Shown: positions 8,521 to 17,695, numbered from the stretch's first letter. The stretch is DNA of 64,000 bases from Acidimicrobiales bacterium (GCA_028285495.1 JANQPB010000024.1:124001-188000); one strand, 5' to 3'. Numbers and translations: made by a program. The notes: a model not told the origin generated them from the sequence alone.

Positions 8521-9789
8521 ATGACTGGGACCAGGCAACGGAGCCTGCACCAAGCAGCCGTCGATCAGTTCCAACGAGCGGCGGACCTGATCGACCTGAA
8601 CGAGGCGTACCGGGAGATCCTCTCGTACCCGAAGAACGAGATCATCGTGAACTTCCCGGTGGCGCTCGACGACGGGACGAGGAAGGTCTTCACCGGCTAC
8701 CGGATCCAGCACAACAACCTGCTCGGTCCGTACAAGGGCGGGTTGCGGTTCCACCAGGACGTGGACCTCGACGAGGTCAAGGCGCTGGCGGCGTGGATGA
8801 CCTTCAAGACCGCGCTGGTCGGCGTGCCGTTCGGCGGGGCCAAGGGCGGGGTCACGATCGACCCGGCCGGCTACTCCGACGACGAGATGCGTCGAGTCGT
8901 TCGGCGCTTCACCCACGCCCTCGGATCCAACATCGGTCCCGACCACGACATCCCGGCCCCCGACATGGGCACGTCGTCGAAGACGATGGACTGGGTGATG
9001 GACACCTACGCCAACATCTCGCCCCCCGGGTTCCGCCACAGCGTCAAGGGCGTGGTGACCGGCAAGTCGATCGAGGTCGGCGGGTCGGTCGGGCGTGAAG
9101 AGGCCACCGGCCGTGGCGTCCTGTACAGCCTGCGGCACTGGTGCGGGGAGACCGGCAGCCGCCTCGACGAGCTGACCGCGGCCGTGCAGGGCTTCGGCAA
9201 CGTCGGTGGCCACTTCTGCGAGCTGGCGGCCGAGGCCGGGGTGACGATCACCGGCGTGTCCGACCACACCGGCACCATCACCAACGAGGACGGGATCGAC
9301 ATCGCCAAGCTCCGACTCTGGTCGGCCGAGAACGGTGGGATCGATGGCTTCCCCGGCGCCGAGGCGGTCGACACCGAGGCGCTGTTCGCGCTGCCGATCG
9401 ACGTGTTCGTGCCCGCGGCGTTGGAGAACCAGATCACGGTCGAGCGAGCGGCCAAGCTACGGTGCTCGCTGATCATCGAGGCCGCCAACGGTCCGACCGC
9501 AGCCGATGCCGAGCCGATCCTGGCCGACCGGGCGATCGAGATCGTGCCCGACATCCTGGCCAACGCCGGTGGTGTCATCGTGTCGTACTTCGAGTGGCTG
9601 CAGAACAAGTCGGCTCGGGCCTGGTCGTTCGCCGACGTCGACGAGCGCCTGCGCGACCTGGTGTGGCAGGCCCACGACCGGGTCGTCGAGCGGCGCCGCC
9701 AGCTCGACTGCACCAGGCGCGAGGCGGCCTACGTCGTCGCCCTCGACCGCATCGCCGACGTCTACGACCGTCGCGGCATCTTCCCGTAG
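8521..9789 (+). CDS. Glu/Leu/Phe/Val dehydrogenase (glutamate dehydrogenase)
   Basis: A 422-residue cytosolic dehydrogenase of the hexameric GDH family, interconverting glutamate and 2-oxoglutarate with ammonium. The substrate Lys motif is PFGGAKGGVTIDP, the dimer/active-site region reads PAPDMGTSSKTMDWVMDTY, and the Rossmann domain begins near AVQGFGNVGGHFCELAAEAG. The start ATG at 8521 follows GACAGGAAGAGGC. It lies just upstream of the glnR-glnA-glnII block, consistent with a nitrogen-assimilation neighbourhood. Leucine or valine dehydrogenase activity cannot be excluded, but NxxGP-type residues and length favour glutamate. Confidence 0.88.
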   Translation: MTGTRQRSLHQAAVDQFQRAADLIDLNEAYREILSYPKNEIIVNFPVALDDGTRKVFTGYRIQHNNLLGPYKGGLRFHQDVDLDEVKALAAWMTFKTALVGVPFGGAKGGVTIDPAGYSDDEMRRVVRRFTHALGSNIGPDHDIPAPDMGTSSKTMDWVMDTYANISPPGFRHSVKGVVTGKSIEVGGSVGREEATGRGVLYSLRHWCGETGSRLDELTAAVQGFGNVGGHFCELAAEAGVTITGVSDHTGTITNEDGIDIAKLRLWSAENGGIDGFPGAEAVDTEALFALPIDVFVPAALENQITVERAAKLRCSLIIEAANGPTAADAEPILADRAIEIVPDILANAGGVIVSYFEWLQNKSARAWSFADVDERLRDLVWQAHDRVVERRRQLDCTRREAAYVVALDRIADVYDRRGIFP

Positions 9790-10073
9790 CCCCTCCCGCC
9801 CCGGCGCCGGCCCCGACGACCGCCCGTTCGACCTGGTCCCAGAACTCCGGCCAGTCGTCCCCAACCGGTCGCACGCATGGAACCGTCGCCGTCCAGTTCC
9901 TCGATCGTCAGCAGCACCCGAGCGCAGGTCCCCTGGTAGCCGGCCTCGCCATCCGGGGTCGAGCGCCACCGCTCCAAGTGCTGACGATCGCGGGAGCGTG
10001 TGTCGTCTCGCTCCGAGTCGTCGGCGTCGCCGGGCACGGCCTGGGCCGCCTCCGGTTCGGGATCGATGACCAT
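9762..10073 (-). pseudogene. Possible small gene with a frame disruption
   Basis: On the minus strand one frame from ATG 10073 reads acidic, protein-like sequence (MVIDPEPEAAQAVPGDADDS ... RVLLTIEELDGDGS). It degenerates into Arg/Gly repeats after about 9875. At that point a neighbouring frame becomes protein-like (GTG 9874: VRPVGDDWPEFWDQVERAVV). A one-base frameshift between two halves of one small protein would explain this. The end overlaps the gdh 3' end. Otherwise the stretch 9790-10128 holds nothing recognised. GC-rich DNA can give such patterns by chance, so this is a weak call. Confidence 0.25.
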
Positions 10074-10128
10074 GGTTGGTTCGTAGCCCGGCGGTGTGAC
10101 AGCGGACCCCCGGTCCGGGGTGGTGCGG

Positions 10129-10938
10129 TCAGAGGTCGAGGATCAGGGGGCGGTGGTCGGAGACCTCGGGCTCGGCCGGGGTCTCGAAGCCGGCGACGCT
10201 GGACGGGTCGGTGACCAGCAGGTAGTTCGCGTGGCGGACCGGCTTGGTGTAGCGGGCGGTCCTGGTGTCGGCCGTGCCGACGAGGTCGGTCAGACCGAGG
10301 CGACCGAGGGCCTCGAACGTGACGCTGTCCGGCAGGACGTTGAAGTCGCCGCAGACCACGGTGAGGTCGCCCGGCTCGACCAGGTCGTCGACGAACGACG
10401 CCAGCGCCTCACCCTGGTCGACGCGGTCGGGCGTGTCGTGCTTGCCCGCGGGGTCTCGCAGCCCGTGGAGGTGGGCGACGGCCACGGTCCGGCCGGGCCC
10501 GTCGGCGTCGTCGCCACGGTCGAGCAGCCGGATCCCCTGGGCCTGCCTCGGTCGACCGCCGAGCGCCCAGGCGTCGCCGTGGTCGACGTAGGACCGGTAC
10601 ACGAAGCGCGACAGCTGGCCGAGCACCGGGAGCCGCTGGTCGACGAAGACCGCCAGCCCGAAGTCCTGGCGGAGGCGCTCGTCGTCGACCCAGATCGGCC
10701 CCGAGTCACAGGTCACGAAGAAGCCCTGGTGGTCGGGGAGCAGCGCAGCCACGTCGTCGAACAGGTTGGCCCGGGTGGCCAGCTGACGCTCGTCGTCGCG
10801 GAAGTCGACCCACCCACCGAGACCCGGCGTCCTGGTCACCTCCTGCAGGCAGACCACGTCGGCCCCGCACCGGGGCAGCCACTCGGCCAGGGCGTCATAC
10901 AGCACCCCACACCAGGCGTTGACCGAGATGAGCCGCAT
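10129..10938 (-). CDS. Endonuclease/exonuclease/phosphatase (EEP) family protein
   Basis: A 269-residue protein with the EEP fold hallmarks in order: MRLISVNAWCG at the start, VVCLQEVTR (metal-binding Glu) at about residue 32, VVCGDFNVLPDSV at about 195, and EVSDHRPLILDL at the C-terminus (catalytic Asp-His). Such enzymes hydrolyse phosphodiester or phosphomonoester bonds in nucleic acids, lipids or inositides; the substrate here is not evident. ATG 10938 is chosen because it begins the first conserved strand. It is the third gene of a likely glnA - glnR-like - EEP transcript, 20 bp after the regulator. No signal peptide, so it is cytosolic. Confidence 0.82.
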   Translation of the reverse strand: MRLISVNAWCGVLYDALAEWLPRCGADVVCLQEVTRTPGLGGWVDFRDDERQLATRANLFDDVAALLPDHQGFFVTCDSGPIWVDDERLRQDFGLAVFVDQRLPVLGQLSRFVYRSYVDHGDAWALGGRPRQAQGIRLLDRGDDADGPGRTVAVAHLHGLRDPAGKHDTPDRVDQGEALASFVDDLVEPGDLTVVCGDFNVLPDSVTFEALGRLGLTDLVGTADTRTARYTKPVRHANYLLVTDPSSVAGFETPAEPEVSDHRPLILDL

Positions 10939-10958
10939 CCCCGCCGAGTCGTCGGGCC

Positions 10959-11690
10959 TCAGCCGTTCTGCCAGCGCGATTGGCCGAGCTTGTAGCCCAC
11001 CCCCCGCACCGTCGAGATCAGGCTGGAGTGCTCCTCGCCCATCTTGGCCCGCAGCCGCCGGATGTGGACGTCGACCGTGCGGGCCCCGCCGTAGTACTCG
11101 TAGCCCCACACCCGGTTGAGGAGCACCTCGCGGGTGAAGACCTGGCCGGGGCTGGCGGCCAGGAACCGCAGCAGCTCGTACTCCATGTAGGTGAGGTCGA
11201 GCGGGCGGTCCTCGAGCATCGCCTGGTAGGTCTCGACGTTGAGGCTGAGCGGCCCGTAGACGATCAGCTCGGGTCGCACGCCCCGCCCGGCCCGCCACTG
11301 CAGGTGCTGCAGCCGAGCCTCGAGCTCCTGGGGGAGGAACGGCATGATGATGAAGTCGTCGAACAGGTCGTCGCGGGTGACCAGGTCGTCGAGCCGGCTG
11401 CCGCTGACGAGGATCAGGGTGGGCTCGACGGGGACGTCGCGCTTGCGCAGCTCCCGACAGAAGCGCCAGGCGTCCTCGGCCCGGTCGTCGACCACCACGA
11501 GCGAGCCGGCCCAGGTCGAGCGCTGCTCGCCGACCCGGTCGGCATCACCCGAGCGGTCGAGGATCTCACCCGCCTGATCGGCTGCGGTCCACTTGTAGCC
11601 CCCGATGTCGAGGAAGCGGGCGAGCTCGGTCGGCGGTGGGTTGGGGAACACCGCGAAGCTCTCGGTCTGCATGGTCGGCGGATCGCTCAT
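10959..11690 (-). CDS. GlnR-like orphan winged-helix response regulator
   Basis: A 243-residue OmpR/PhoB-type regulator. The receiver-like half (about residues 30-130) is atypical: LVVVDDRAEDAWRFCRELRK has an acidic pair but the rest of the phospho-acceptor pocket is weak, as in the orphan regulator GlnR. The C-terminal winged helix is well kept: LDLTYMEYELLRFLAASPGQ, then VFTREVLLNRVWGYEYYGGA and RTVDVHIRRLRAKMGEEHSS. GlnR controls nitrogen-assimilation genes in actinobacteria. Its position 1 bp after glnA, with glnII and gdh beside it, supports this role. No sensor kinase gene is adjacent. Confidence 0.78.
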   Translation of the reverse strand: MSDPPTMQTESFAVFPNPPPTELARFLDIGGYKWTAADQAGEILDRSGDADRVGEQRSTWAGSLVVVDDRAEDAWRFCRELRKRDVPVEPTLILVSGSRLDDLVTRDDLFDDFIIMPFLPQELEARLQHLQWRAGRGVRPELIVYGPLSLNVETYQAMLEDRPLDLTYMEYELLRFLAASPGQVFTREVLLNRVWGYEYYGGARTVDVHIRRLRAKMGEEHSSLISTVRGVGYKLGQSRWQNG

Positions 11691-11691
11691 G

Positions 11692-13032
11692 TCACCAGGT
11701 CGGGAGGTAGCGCTCCAGCTCCCACTGGCTCACGTGTGACTTGTAGCTCGCCCACTCGTCGCGCTTGTTCCGGAGGAACCACTCGAAGATGTGTGATCCG
11801 AGCGCATCGTGGACCAGTTCCGAATCCTCCATCAGGTCGAGGGCCTCGTGCAGCGAGCGGGGCAGCGGGACCGCTCCGAGCTTCTCGGCGTCCTCGACCG
11901 ACAGCTCCTGCAGGTTCTCGGTCGTCTCGGCCGGCAGCTCGTAGCCGCCCTCGATGCCGGCCAGCCCGGCGGCCAGCAGCACGGACAACGTCAGGTAGGG
12001 ATTGGTCGTCGGGTCGGCGGCCCGGTACTCCAGCCGGGTCGACGATGCCTTGTCCGGCTTCGTCATCGGCACCCGGACGAGGGCGGAGCGATTGTTGTGG
12101 GCCCACGACACCCACACCGGGGCCTCGTAACCGACGACGAGCCGCTTGTAGGAGTTGACGAGCTGATTGGTGACCGCCGTCAGCTCCGGCCCGTGGTGGA
12201 GCAGCCCGGCCATGAACTTCTTCGCCGTGTCCGACAGGTGGTCACCGCCGTCGGCGCCGCCGTGATCGTGGAACGCGTTCTCGTCGTTGCGGAACAGCGA
12301 CAGGTGGAGGTGCATGCCCGAGCCCTGCACGCCCTCGAGCGGCTTCGGCATGAACGAGGCGTAGTGGCCCTGCTCGAGGGCGAGCTCCCGCACCACCAGG
12401 CGGAAGGTCATGATCTGGTCGGCCATCGACATGGCGTCGGTGTAGCGGAGGTCGATCTCGTGCTGGGACGGGGCGTCCTCGTGGAACGAGTACTCGACCG
12501 GGATCCCCATCTGCTCGAGCACCGAGAGCGTGCGGCGCCGCAGGTCGGAGGCGACGTCGCTGGTGGTGAGGTCGAAGTACGAGCCCGAGTCGAGCGGCGT
12601 CGGCGCGTGGTCGGGACGCCCGTCGGCGAAGTAGAAGAACTCCATCTCGGGGGCGACGAAGAACGTGAAGCCGGCCCGGTTGGCCCGGTCGAGGTTGCGG
12701 CGCAGGACCTGCCGGGGGTCGCCGGCGAAGGGCGAGCCGTCGTGGTGCTGGATGTCGCAGAACATGCGGGCCGTCGTGCCGGAGTCCGTCCACGGGAGCA
12801 GCTCGAAGGTCGACGCATCGGGCATCGCCAGCACGTCGGACTCCTGGACCCGGCTGAACCCGTCGATGGCGGATCCGTCGACGTGCACGCCCTCCTCGAA
12901 GGCGGTCTCCAGCTCGACCGGCGAGATGGCCACCGACTTCAGCTTGCCGAGGACGTCGGTGAACCAGAGACGGATGAGCTTGACGTTCCGCTCCTCGGCG
13001 GCCCGGAGCACGTACTCCTGCTGGCGTTCCAC
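11692..13032 (-). CDS. glnA: Type I glutamine synthetase
   Basis: A 446-residue GSI (ATP + glutamate + NH3 to glutamine). Signatures are LWFTDVLGKLKSVAISP near residue 25, the ATP/metal strand FFVAPEMEFFYF, GSGMHLHLSLF (metal His), and NRSALVRVP/TRLEYRAADPTTNPYL. The adenylylation loop NLYDLP of GSI-beta enzymes is not seen at the expected place (EGGYELPAETTENLQELSV instead), so it probably resembles the non-adenylylated GSI-alpha group. GTG 13032 is chosen by family alignment. The glnR-like gene follows after 1 bp, so the two are one transcript. It is divergent from glnII. Confidence 0.93.
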   Translation of the reverse strand: MERQQEYVLRAAEERNVKLIRLWFTDVLGKLKSVAISPVELETAFEEGVHVDGSAIDGFSRVQESDVLAMPDASTFELLPWTDSGTTARMFCDIQHHDGSPFAGDPRQVLRRNLDRANRAGFTFFVAPEMEFFYFADGRPDHAPTPLDSGSYFDLTTSDVASDLRRRTLSVLEQMGIPVEYSFHEDAPSQHEIDLRYTDAMSMADQIMTFRLVVRELALEQGHYASFMPKPLEGVQGSGMHLHLSLFRNDENAFHDHGGADGGDHLSDTAKKFMAGLLHHGPELTAVTNQLVNSYKRLVVGYEAPVWVSWAHNNRSALVRVPMTKPDKASSTRLEYRAADPTTNPYLTLSVLLAAGLAGIEGGYELPAETTENLQELSVEDAEKLGAVPLPRSLHEALDLMEDSELVHDALGSHIFEWFLRNKRDEWASYKSHVSQWELERYLPTW

Positions 13033-13373
13033 GCTTTGATTCGTAGCAGCTTTGGTCGATCGGTGACACCCCCGGCAACGCTCCGGAACCGGCCCGATCT
13101 GTAAGGTTCGGAGCCGCCGATCGGCCCGTTCCCGGCTGCTCAGGCGGCCCGAACGGTGCCATCGGAGCGGTGAGTGCGTTTGGCCGGATTCACATGCCGT
13201 TAACACGCGGCGTCTTGTCACCCGGTGCGGCCACCGCTTCACTGATCCGAAGGGTTGTCCCCGGCTCCGACCGACACCGTTGTCGCAGTTGCCTCCTCGG
13301 CAGGACCCCCACAACCCCTCCAGCCGCCCACCGGGCGGCCGACGAACCATACCCAACCAAGTCGGGAGTAGAC
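13033..13373. promoter_or_regulatory. Divergent control region between glnA and glnII
   Basis: These 341 bp separate two divergently transcribed glutamine synthetase genes and must hold both promoters. GTGAC at about 13062 and GTTAAC/GTCAC elements at 13199-13220 vaguely recall GlnR half-sites, but none shows the correct paired spacing. No operator is claimed. No open reading frame in the stretch looks coding. Confidence 0.4.
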
Positions 13374-14390
13374 GTGACCTACCGGGCTGAATACATCTGG
13401 ATCGACGGGACCGAACCAACCAGGGAGGTCCGTTCCAAGACCAAGATCCTGGCCGACGGCGATACGCCGGGCATCTGGGGCTTCGACGGCTCCAGCACCA
13501 ACCAGGCCACGGGTGACAATTCCGATGTCGTCCTCCAGCCGGTCTTCCAGTGTCCCGACCCGATCCGGGGTGGCGACAACATCCTCGTGCTGTGCGAGAC
13601 CCTGCTGACCGAGGACATGTCGCCGCACCCGACCAACACCCGGGCCGCCGCCCGGGCCGCGATGGACAAGTACGGCGATCAGGAGCCCTGGTTCGGCCTC
13701 GAGCAGGAGTACACGATGGTCGATCCGGCCACGCAGTGGCCCCATGGCTTCCCGGCCCACGGCTTCCCCGGACCCCAGGGCCCGTACTACTGCGGCGTCG
13801 GGGCCATCAAGATCGCCGGTCGAGACATCGTCGAAGAGCACACCACGCTGTGCATCGAGGCCGGCCTCGCCATCTCGGGCACCAACGCCGAGGTCATGCC
13901 CGGCCAGTGGGAGTTCCAGATCGGTCCGGCCGACACGGTCACCGTCGGCGACCATGTGTGGATGGCCCGCTACCTGCTCTATCGGGTCGGTGAGATCCAC
14001 AACGTCGAGATCTCCCTCGAGGCCAAGCCGATGAAGGGCGACTGGAACGGCGCCGGCATGCACACCAACTTCTCGACCAAGGCCATGCGGGAGGGCTACG
14101 AGGCCATCACCACCGCCTGCGAGGCGCTCGGGGCGGCGGGGAAGCCGGAGGAGCACCTGGCCGGCTACGGCATCGGTATCGAGGACCGCCTCACCGGGGC
14201 CCACGAGACCCAGCGCTACGACCAGTTCAGCTACGGCGTGTCCGACCGCGGCGCCTCGATCCGCATCCCGTGGCAGGTGGCCAAGGACGGCAAGGGCTAC
14301 ATCGAGGATCGTCGCCCCAACGCCAACGCCGACCCCTACGTGGTCGCCGCCCTCATGACCAACACGGTCGGTGAGGCCCTGGCCTCGTAG
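13374..14390 (+). CDS. glnII: Type II (eukaryote-like) glutamine synthetase
   Basis: A 338-residue GSII, clearly shorter than and different from the GSI encoded next door. It opens VTYRAEYIWIDGTEPTREVR, then WGFDGSSTNQATGDNSDVVL, PWFGLEQEYTM (metal Glu), EVMPGQWEFQIGP, GAGMHTNFSTKAMREG, and ends with EDRRPNANADPYVVAALMTN. These are diagnostic GSII motifs. GTG 13374 is chosen as the family start, with GGGAGTAGAC before it. GSII enzymes are heat-labile and not adenylylated in Streptomyces, where transcription is under GlnR. Having both forms is common in actinomycetes. The gene ends in a strong terminator at 14441. Confidence 0.95.
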   Translation: MTYRAEYIWIDGTEPTREVRSKTKILADGDTPGIWGFDGSSTNQATGDNSDVVLQPVFQCPDPIRGGDNILVLCETLLTEDMSPHPTNTRAAARAAMDKYGDQEPWFGLEQEYTMVDPATQWPHGFPAHGFPGPQGPYYCGVGAIKIAGRDIVEEHTTLCIEAGLAISGTNAEVMPGQWEFQIGPADTVTVGDHVWMARYLLYRVGEIHNVEISLEAKPMKGDWNGAGMHTNFSTKAMREGYEAITTACEALGAAGKPEEHLAGYGIGIEDRLTGAHETQRYDQFSYGVSDRGASIRIPWQVAKDGKGYIEDRRPNANADPYVVAALMTNTVGEALAS

Positions 14391-14440
14391 GAGCCGGGTC
14401 TGGACCGATGGCCCCGTCATCGGTACAGTTCAAATCTTGA

Positions 14441-14485
14441 CCAGAGGGGTCGGTTCGGCGGGAACCGGCCCCTCTGGGTTGTTTT
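14441..14485 (+). terminator. Strong intrinsic terminator after glnII
   Basis: CCAGAGGGG followed by TCGGTTC at 14441-14456 pairs with GAACCGG then CCCCTCTGG at 14462-14477 (16 bp with one G-T pair, 5-nt loop). It is followed directly by GTTGTTTT. This is the clearest intrinsic terminator in the window. Confidence 0.85.
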
Positions 14486-14603
14486 GGCCGCTGCGAGTCT
14501 TTCGGGCTGCTTTCATCGTCGAACGCTGGTCGGCCCATCATCTGCTCCTAACACGGGGGGTCGACACTGTGACCAATCCCCTCACACAGGAGTTCGACAC
14601 GAC

Positions 14604-15527
14604 ATGACCAACTCGACGTCCAAGCGCTTCGCCGTCCCGGCCGCCCTCGTGATCGGCGGCGTCACGGTGGGCTCGTTCGTCGCCCCGATCGGCCTCGCCT
14701 CGGCCAACACCACCGACGACGGTGATGCCACCGAGAGCGACGCAACCGCAGACGACGCCGGCTCGGCCGAGGACGAGGCCACCGACGGCGAGGGCCGTCG
14801 CGGCCACCGGCGGGCCCGCATCGCGGCCGGGGCCGACGTGCTCGAGGACGTGCTCGGCCTCGAGGCACGCGAGATCCGTGACCAGCTGGCCGACGGCAAC
14901 TCCCTCGCCGACGTGGCCGAGGCCCAGGGAGTCTCGACCGAGGATCTGACCGCCGCCCTCGTCGCCGCCGCCAACGAGCGCATCGACGAGGCCGAGGCCG
15001 CCGGCAAGATCGACGCCGAACGGGCAGCCGGGCTGCGGGACGGGCTCGACGAGCGGGTGGCCGAGCTGGTCGAGCGGGTGCCGTCTGAGGACGTCGGCGA
15101 GCGTCGCGGTCACCGTCACCGCGGTCACCTCGGTTTCGGCGGCCTCAAGGCCGGCACGGAGGCGGCCAGCGAGGTCCTCGGCCTGACCGCCGAGGAGATC
15201 CGGGACGGCCTCGACGACGGCAAGTCGCTGGCCGACCTGGCCGAGGAGCAGGGCGTCTCGACGGACGACCTGGCGGCGGCGCTCGTTGCCGAGGCGACCG
15301 AACGGCTCGACCAGGCCGTTGCCGACGGCAAGATCGAGGCCGACCGTGCGGCCGAGGCCGCCGAGCGGCTCGAGGAGATGATCGACCGGGCGATCGAGGC
15401 CGAGCCCTTCACGCTCGGCCGTGGCATCGGTCGGGCCGAGGGCCATCGTGGCTTCCACCGCCATCACCGTGGCGGCGACGCCACCACCGACGGCGAGGTC
15501 GTGGAGTCAACCCTGACCGACGTCTAG
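14604..15527 (+). CDS. Secreted two-repeat helical protein of unknown function
   Basis: A 307-residue protein with an N-terminal signal sequence (FAVPAALVIGGVTVGSFVAP ... LASA) and an acidic low-complexity linker. Two homologous helical repeats of about 80 residues follow: VLGLEAREIRDQLADGNSLA and VLGLTAEEIRDGLDDGKSLA, each continuing (A)EEQGVSTxDLxAALVAxAxERLDxA. The repeats resemble DUF2680-like helical units common in Gram-positive exported proteins. Arg/His-rich spacers (RRGHRHRGHLGF; HRGFHRHHRGG) could bind metal or anionic polymers, which is inference. ATG 14604 is supported by the signal peptide. It stands alone between two terminators. Confidence 0.7.
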   Translation: MTNSTSKRFAVPAALVIGGVTVGSFVAPIGLASANTTDDGDATESDATADDAGSAEDEATDGEGRRGHRRARIAAGADVLEDVLGLEAREIRDQLADGNSLADVAEAQGVSTEDLTAALVAAANERIDEAEAAGKIDAERAAGLRDGLDERVAELVERVPSEDVGERRGHRHRGHLGFGGLKAGTEAASEVLGLTAEEIRDGLDDGKSLADLAEEQGVSTDDLAAALVAEATERLDQAVADGKIEADRAAEAAERLEEMIDRAIEAEPFTLGRGIGRAEGHRGFHRHHRGGDATTDGEVVESTLTDV

Positions 15528-15593
15528 CTGGAGGCCCACCTCGGGCGGCACTCCCCGGCCGCCATCTCGAGCTCGTCCCTCCCGAGCTCAGCA

Positions 15594-15631
15594 GCGAGCG
15601 CTCCGATGCCATCGGGTGTCGGGGCGCTCGC
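15594..15631. terminator. 13-bp hairpin between convergent genes
   Basis: GCGAGCGCTCCGA at 15594-15606 pairs with TCGGGGCGCTCGC at 15619-15631 (one G-T pair, 12-nt loop). It lies between the 3' ends of the helical repeat gene (15527) and nadE (15780). There is no T-tract, but the placement fits a bidirectional terminator. Confidence 0.55.
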
Positions 15632-15779
15632 CTGTCCGGGGTCGGCTGTCTCGTCGTCGCTCCGCTCGGCCGACATCCACGGCGCTCGGACGTGGAACCG
15701 GTGTTGCACGACGATCCACACGATCGGCCGAGACGATCCGATCTCCCCGGCGGGACCGGAGCCCGGCAGCCCGTTGCCC

Positions 15780-17513
15780 TCAGCCGGTGGGCGGGCGGGG
15801 GTTGCCCCGGTACCGGTTGGTGACGGGCATGCGCCGGTCGCGCCCGAAGGCCCGGCGGGACACCCGGGTGCCGAGCGGGCTCTGCCGCCGCTTGAACTCG
15901 GCGATGTCGACCAGCCGGGCGATGCGGGTCACGATCTCGGGGTCGTGGCCGTCGGCCACCAGGTCGGCGGCCGTCCGGTTGCGCTCGACCAGTTCGACCA
16001 GCATGGGGTCGAGCACCTCGTAGGGTGGCAGGCTCTGGTCGTCGCGCTGGTCCGGTCGCAGCTCGGCCGATGGGGCCTTGGTGATGATCGACGCCGGGAT
16101 CACCTCGCGACCGGCCCGGCGGTTGTAGGCCTCGGCCTGCTCGTAGACCTGGAGTTTCCAGAGATCCTTGATCACGGCATAGGCGCCGGCGGTGTCGCCG
16201 TACAGGGTCGAGTAGCCGACGGCCAGCTCGCTCTTGTTGCCGGTGGTCAGCACCAGCCACCCGAACTTGTTGGCCAGCGCCATCAGGGTCACGCCCCGGA
16301 TCCGGCTCTGCAGGTTCTCCTCGGTCAGACCCGGCGGGTCGTCGCCGAACGACGGGGCCAGCATGTCGAGGAAGGCCCCGTGGGCCGGCTCGATGGCCAC
16401 CACCCTGGCGTCGATCCCGAGGTTCTGGCACAGCTTCTCGGAGTCGGTGACCGAGTGGTCCGACGAGTACCGCGACGGCATCATCACCGCGTGCACGTGC
16501 TCGGGGCCGAGCGCCTCGGCGGCGATCGCCGCCGTCAGGGCCGAGTCGATGCCGCCGGACAGGCCGAAGCAGATGTCGGTGAAGCCGTTGTTGTGCACGT
16601 AGTCGCGGGCGCCGAGCACGAGGGCGTCCCACAGCTCCTCGTCCGGGCCGAGCAGCGGCTCCAGCACGGGGGGCAGGCCCTCCTGTGAGGCCGACGGCCT
16701 GGTGGTGACCGTCGTGACCGGCAGGGTCGTCGGCTTCGGTGCCGTGACCTCGAAGTCGGCCACGTGCACGTGCTCGACGAACTGCCCGGCCCGGGCCACC
16801 AGCTCGCCGTCGGCGTCCCGGACCTCCGACGTGCCGTCGAAGACCAGCTCGTCCTGGCCGCCGACGAGGTTGAGGTAGGCGATCGGGGTGGCGGTCTCGG
16901 CGATCCGGCGGTTGATCACCCGCTCGCGGGCCTCGACCTTGCCCTGGCGCCATGGCGAGGCGTTGATGTTGATGACCATCTGGGCCCCACCGTCGGCCAA
17001 CACGTTGACCGGGCCGCCGTCGATCCACAGGTCCTCGCAAATCGAGATCCCGACGGTCACACCGGCGATCGACCACAGCGGGAACTCGGTGCCAGCCGTG
17101 AAGTAGCGCTTCTCGTCGAACACGTCGTAGTTGGGCAGCTCGTGCTTGACGTAGCGACCGACGACCCGTCCGCCGGCGCAGACGGCGGCGGCGTTGAGCA
17201 GGATCGGCCGACCGTCGTCGGCGGCCGGTGTGCCGTCGGGGTTGCGCTCGACGTCGACGTAGCCGACGACGGCAACGCAGTCGCCGGTCGCCTCGGCGAT
17301 CCGATCGACGGCGGCGACGTTGTCCTCGACGAACCGGGCCTTGTAGACCAGGTCCTCGGGCGGGTAGCCGGGGACGGTCAGCTCGGGGAACACCGCCACA
17401 TCACACCTGGCCTCCTCGGCCGTGGCCAGTGCGTCGAGCACGAGACCGACGTTGGTGTCGATGGCCCCGACGACGACGTCGACCTGGCAGAGCCCTATCC
17501 GAAGCGATCCCAC
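15780..17513 (-). CDS. nadE: Glutamine-dependent NAD+ synthetase
   Basis: A 577-residue fusion of glutaminase and synthetase, making NAD+ from nicotinate adenine dinucleotide, ATP and glutamine. The N-terminal nitrilase-fold amidase has its triad in FPELTVPGYPPEDL (Glu), KHELPNYDVFDEKRYF (Lys) and GISICEDLW (Cys). The C-terminal domain has the ATP pyrophosphatase loop FGLSGGIDSALTAAIAAE and the STLYGDTAGAYAVIKDL region. GTG 17513 is chosen: a TACATT -10-like box ends exactly 7 nt upstream, so translation may be leaderless. An in-frame TTG at 17522 is the alternative. It fits the glutamine-using neighbourhood. Confidence 0.93.
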   Translation of the reverse strand: MGSLRIGLCQVDVVVGAIDTNVGLVLDALATAEEARCDVAVFPELTVPGYPPEDLVYKARFVEDNVAAVDRIAEATGDCVAVVGYVDVERNPDGTPAADDGRPILLNAAAVCAGGRVVGRYVKHELPNYDVFDEKRYFTAGTEFPLWSIAGVTVGISICEDLWIDGGPVNVLADGGAQMVININASPWRQGKVEARERVINRRIAETATPIAYLNLVGGQDELVFDGTSEVRDADGELVARAGQFVEHVHVADFEVTAPKPTTLPVTTVTTRPSASQEGLPPVLEPLLGPDEELWDALVLGARDYVHNNGFTDICFGLSGGIDSALTAAIAAEALGPEHVHAVMMPSRYSSDHSVTDSEKLCQNLGIDARVVAIEPAHGAFLDMLAPSFGDDPPGLTEENLQSRIRGVTLMALANKFGWLVLTTGNKSELAVGYSTLYGDTAGAYAVIKDLWKLQVYEQAEAYNRRAGREVIPASIITKAPSAELRPDQRDDQSLPPYEVLDPMLVELVERNRTAADLVADGHDPEIVTRIARLVDIAEFKRRQSPLGTRVSRRAFGRDRRMPVTNRYRGNPRPPTG

Positions 17514-17695
17514 CCCGATCAATGTAGTGAGTGCGGCCGATGATGGGCCGTTCGGCCAGGGGCGCCGGGTGGACTTACCCGACCGGCGGGGGGTGACTTG
17601 TATCGCCCTCCCCGGGTCTCCACACTCGGAGGGGATGCACCACGGGTGGCGCGCGGTCTGTCTACACTTCCTGTTGGCGAGGCGGTAGGAGCCCT

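Noticed and set aside
13033..13373. GlnR boxes between glnA and glnII
   Set aside because: Only isolated half-site-like words occur (for example GTGAC at about 13062); none has a partner at the required spacing.
17523..17695. ydaO/c-di-AMP riboswitch before the M15 peptidase gene
   Set aside because: Cell-wall hydrolases in actinobacteria often have one, but the conserved core could not be recognised in this 173-bp gap.
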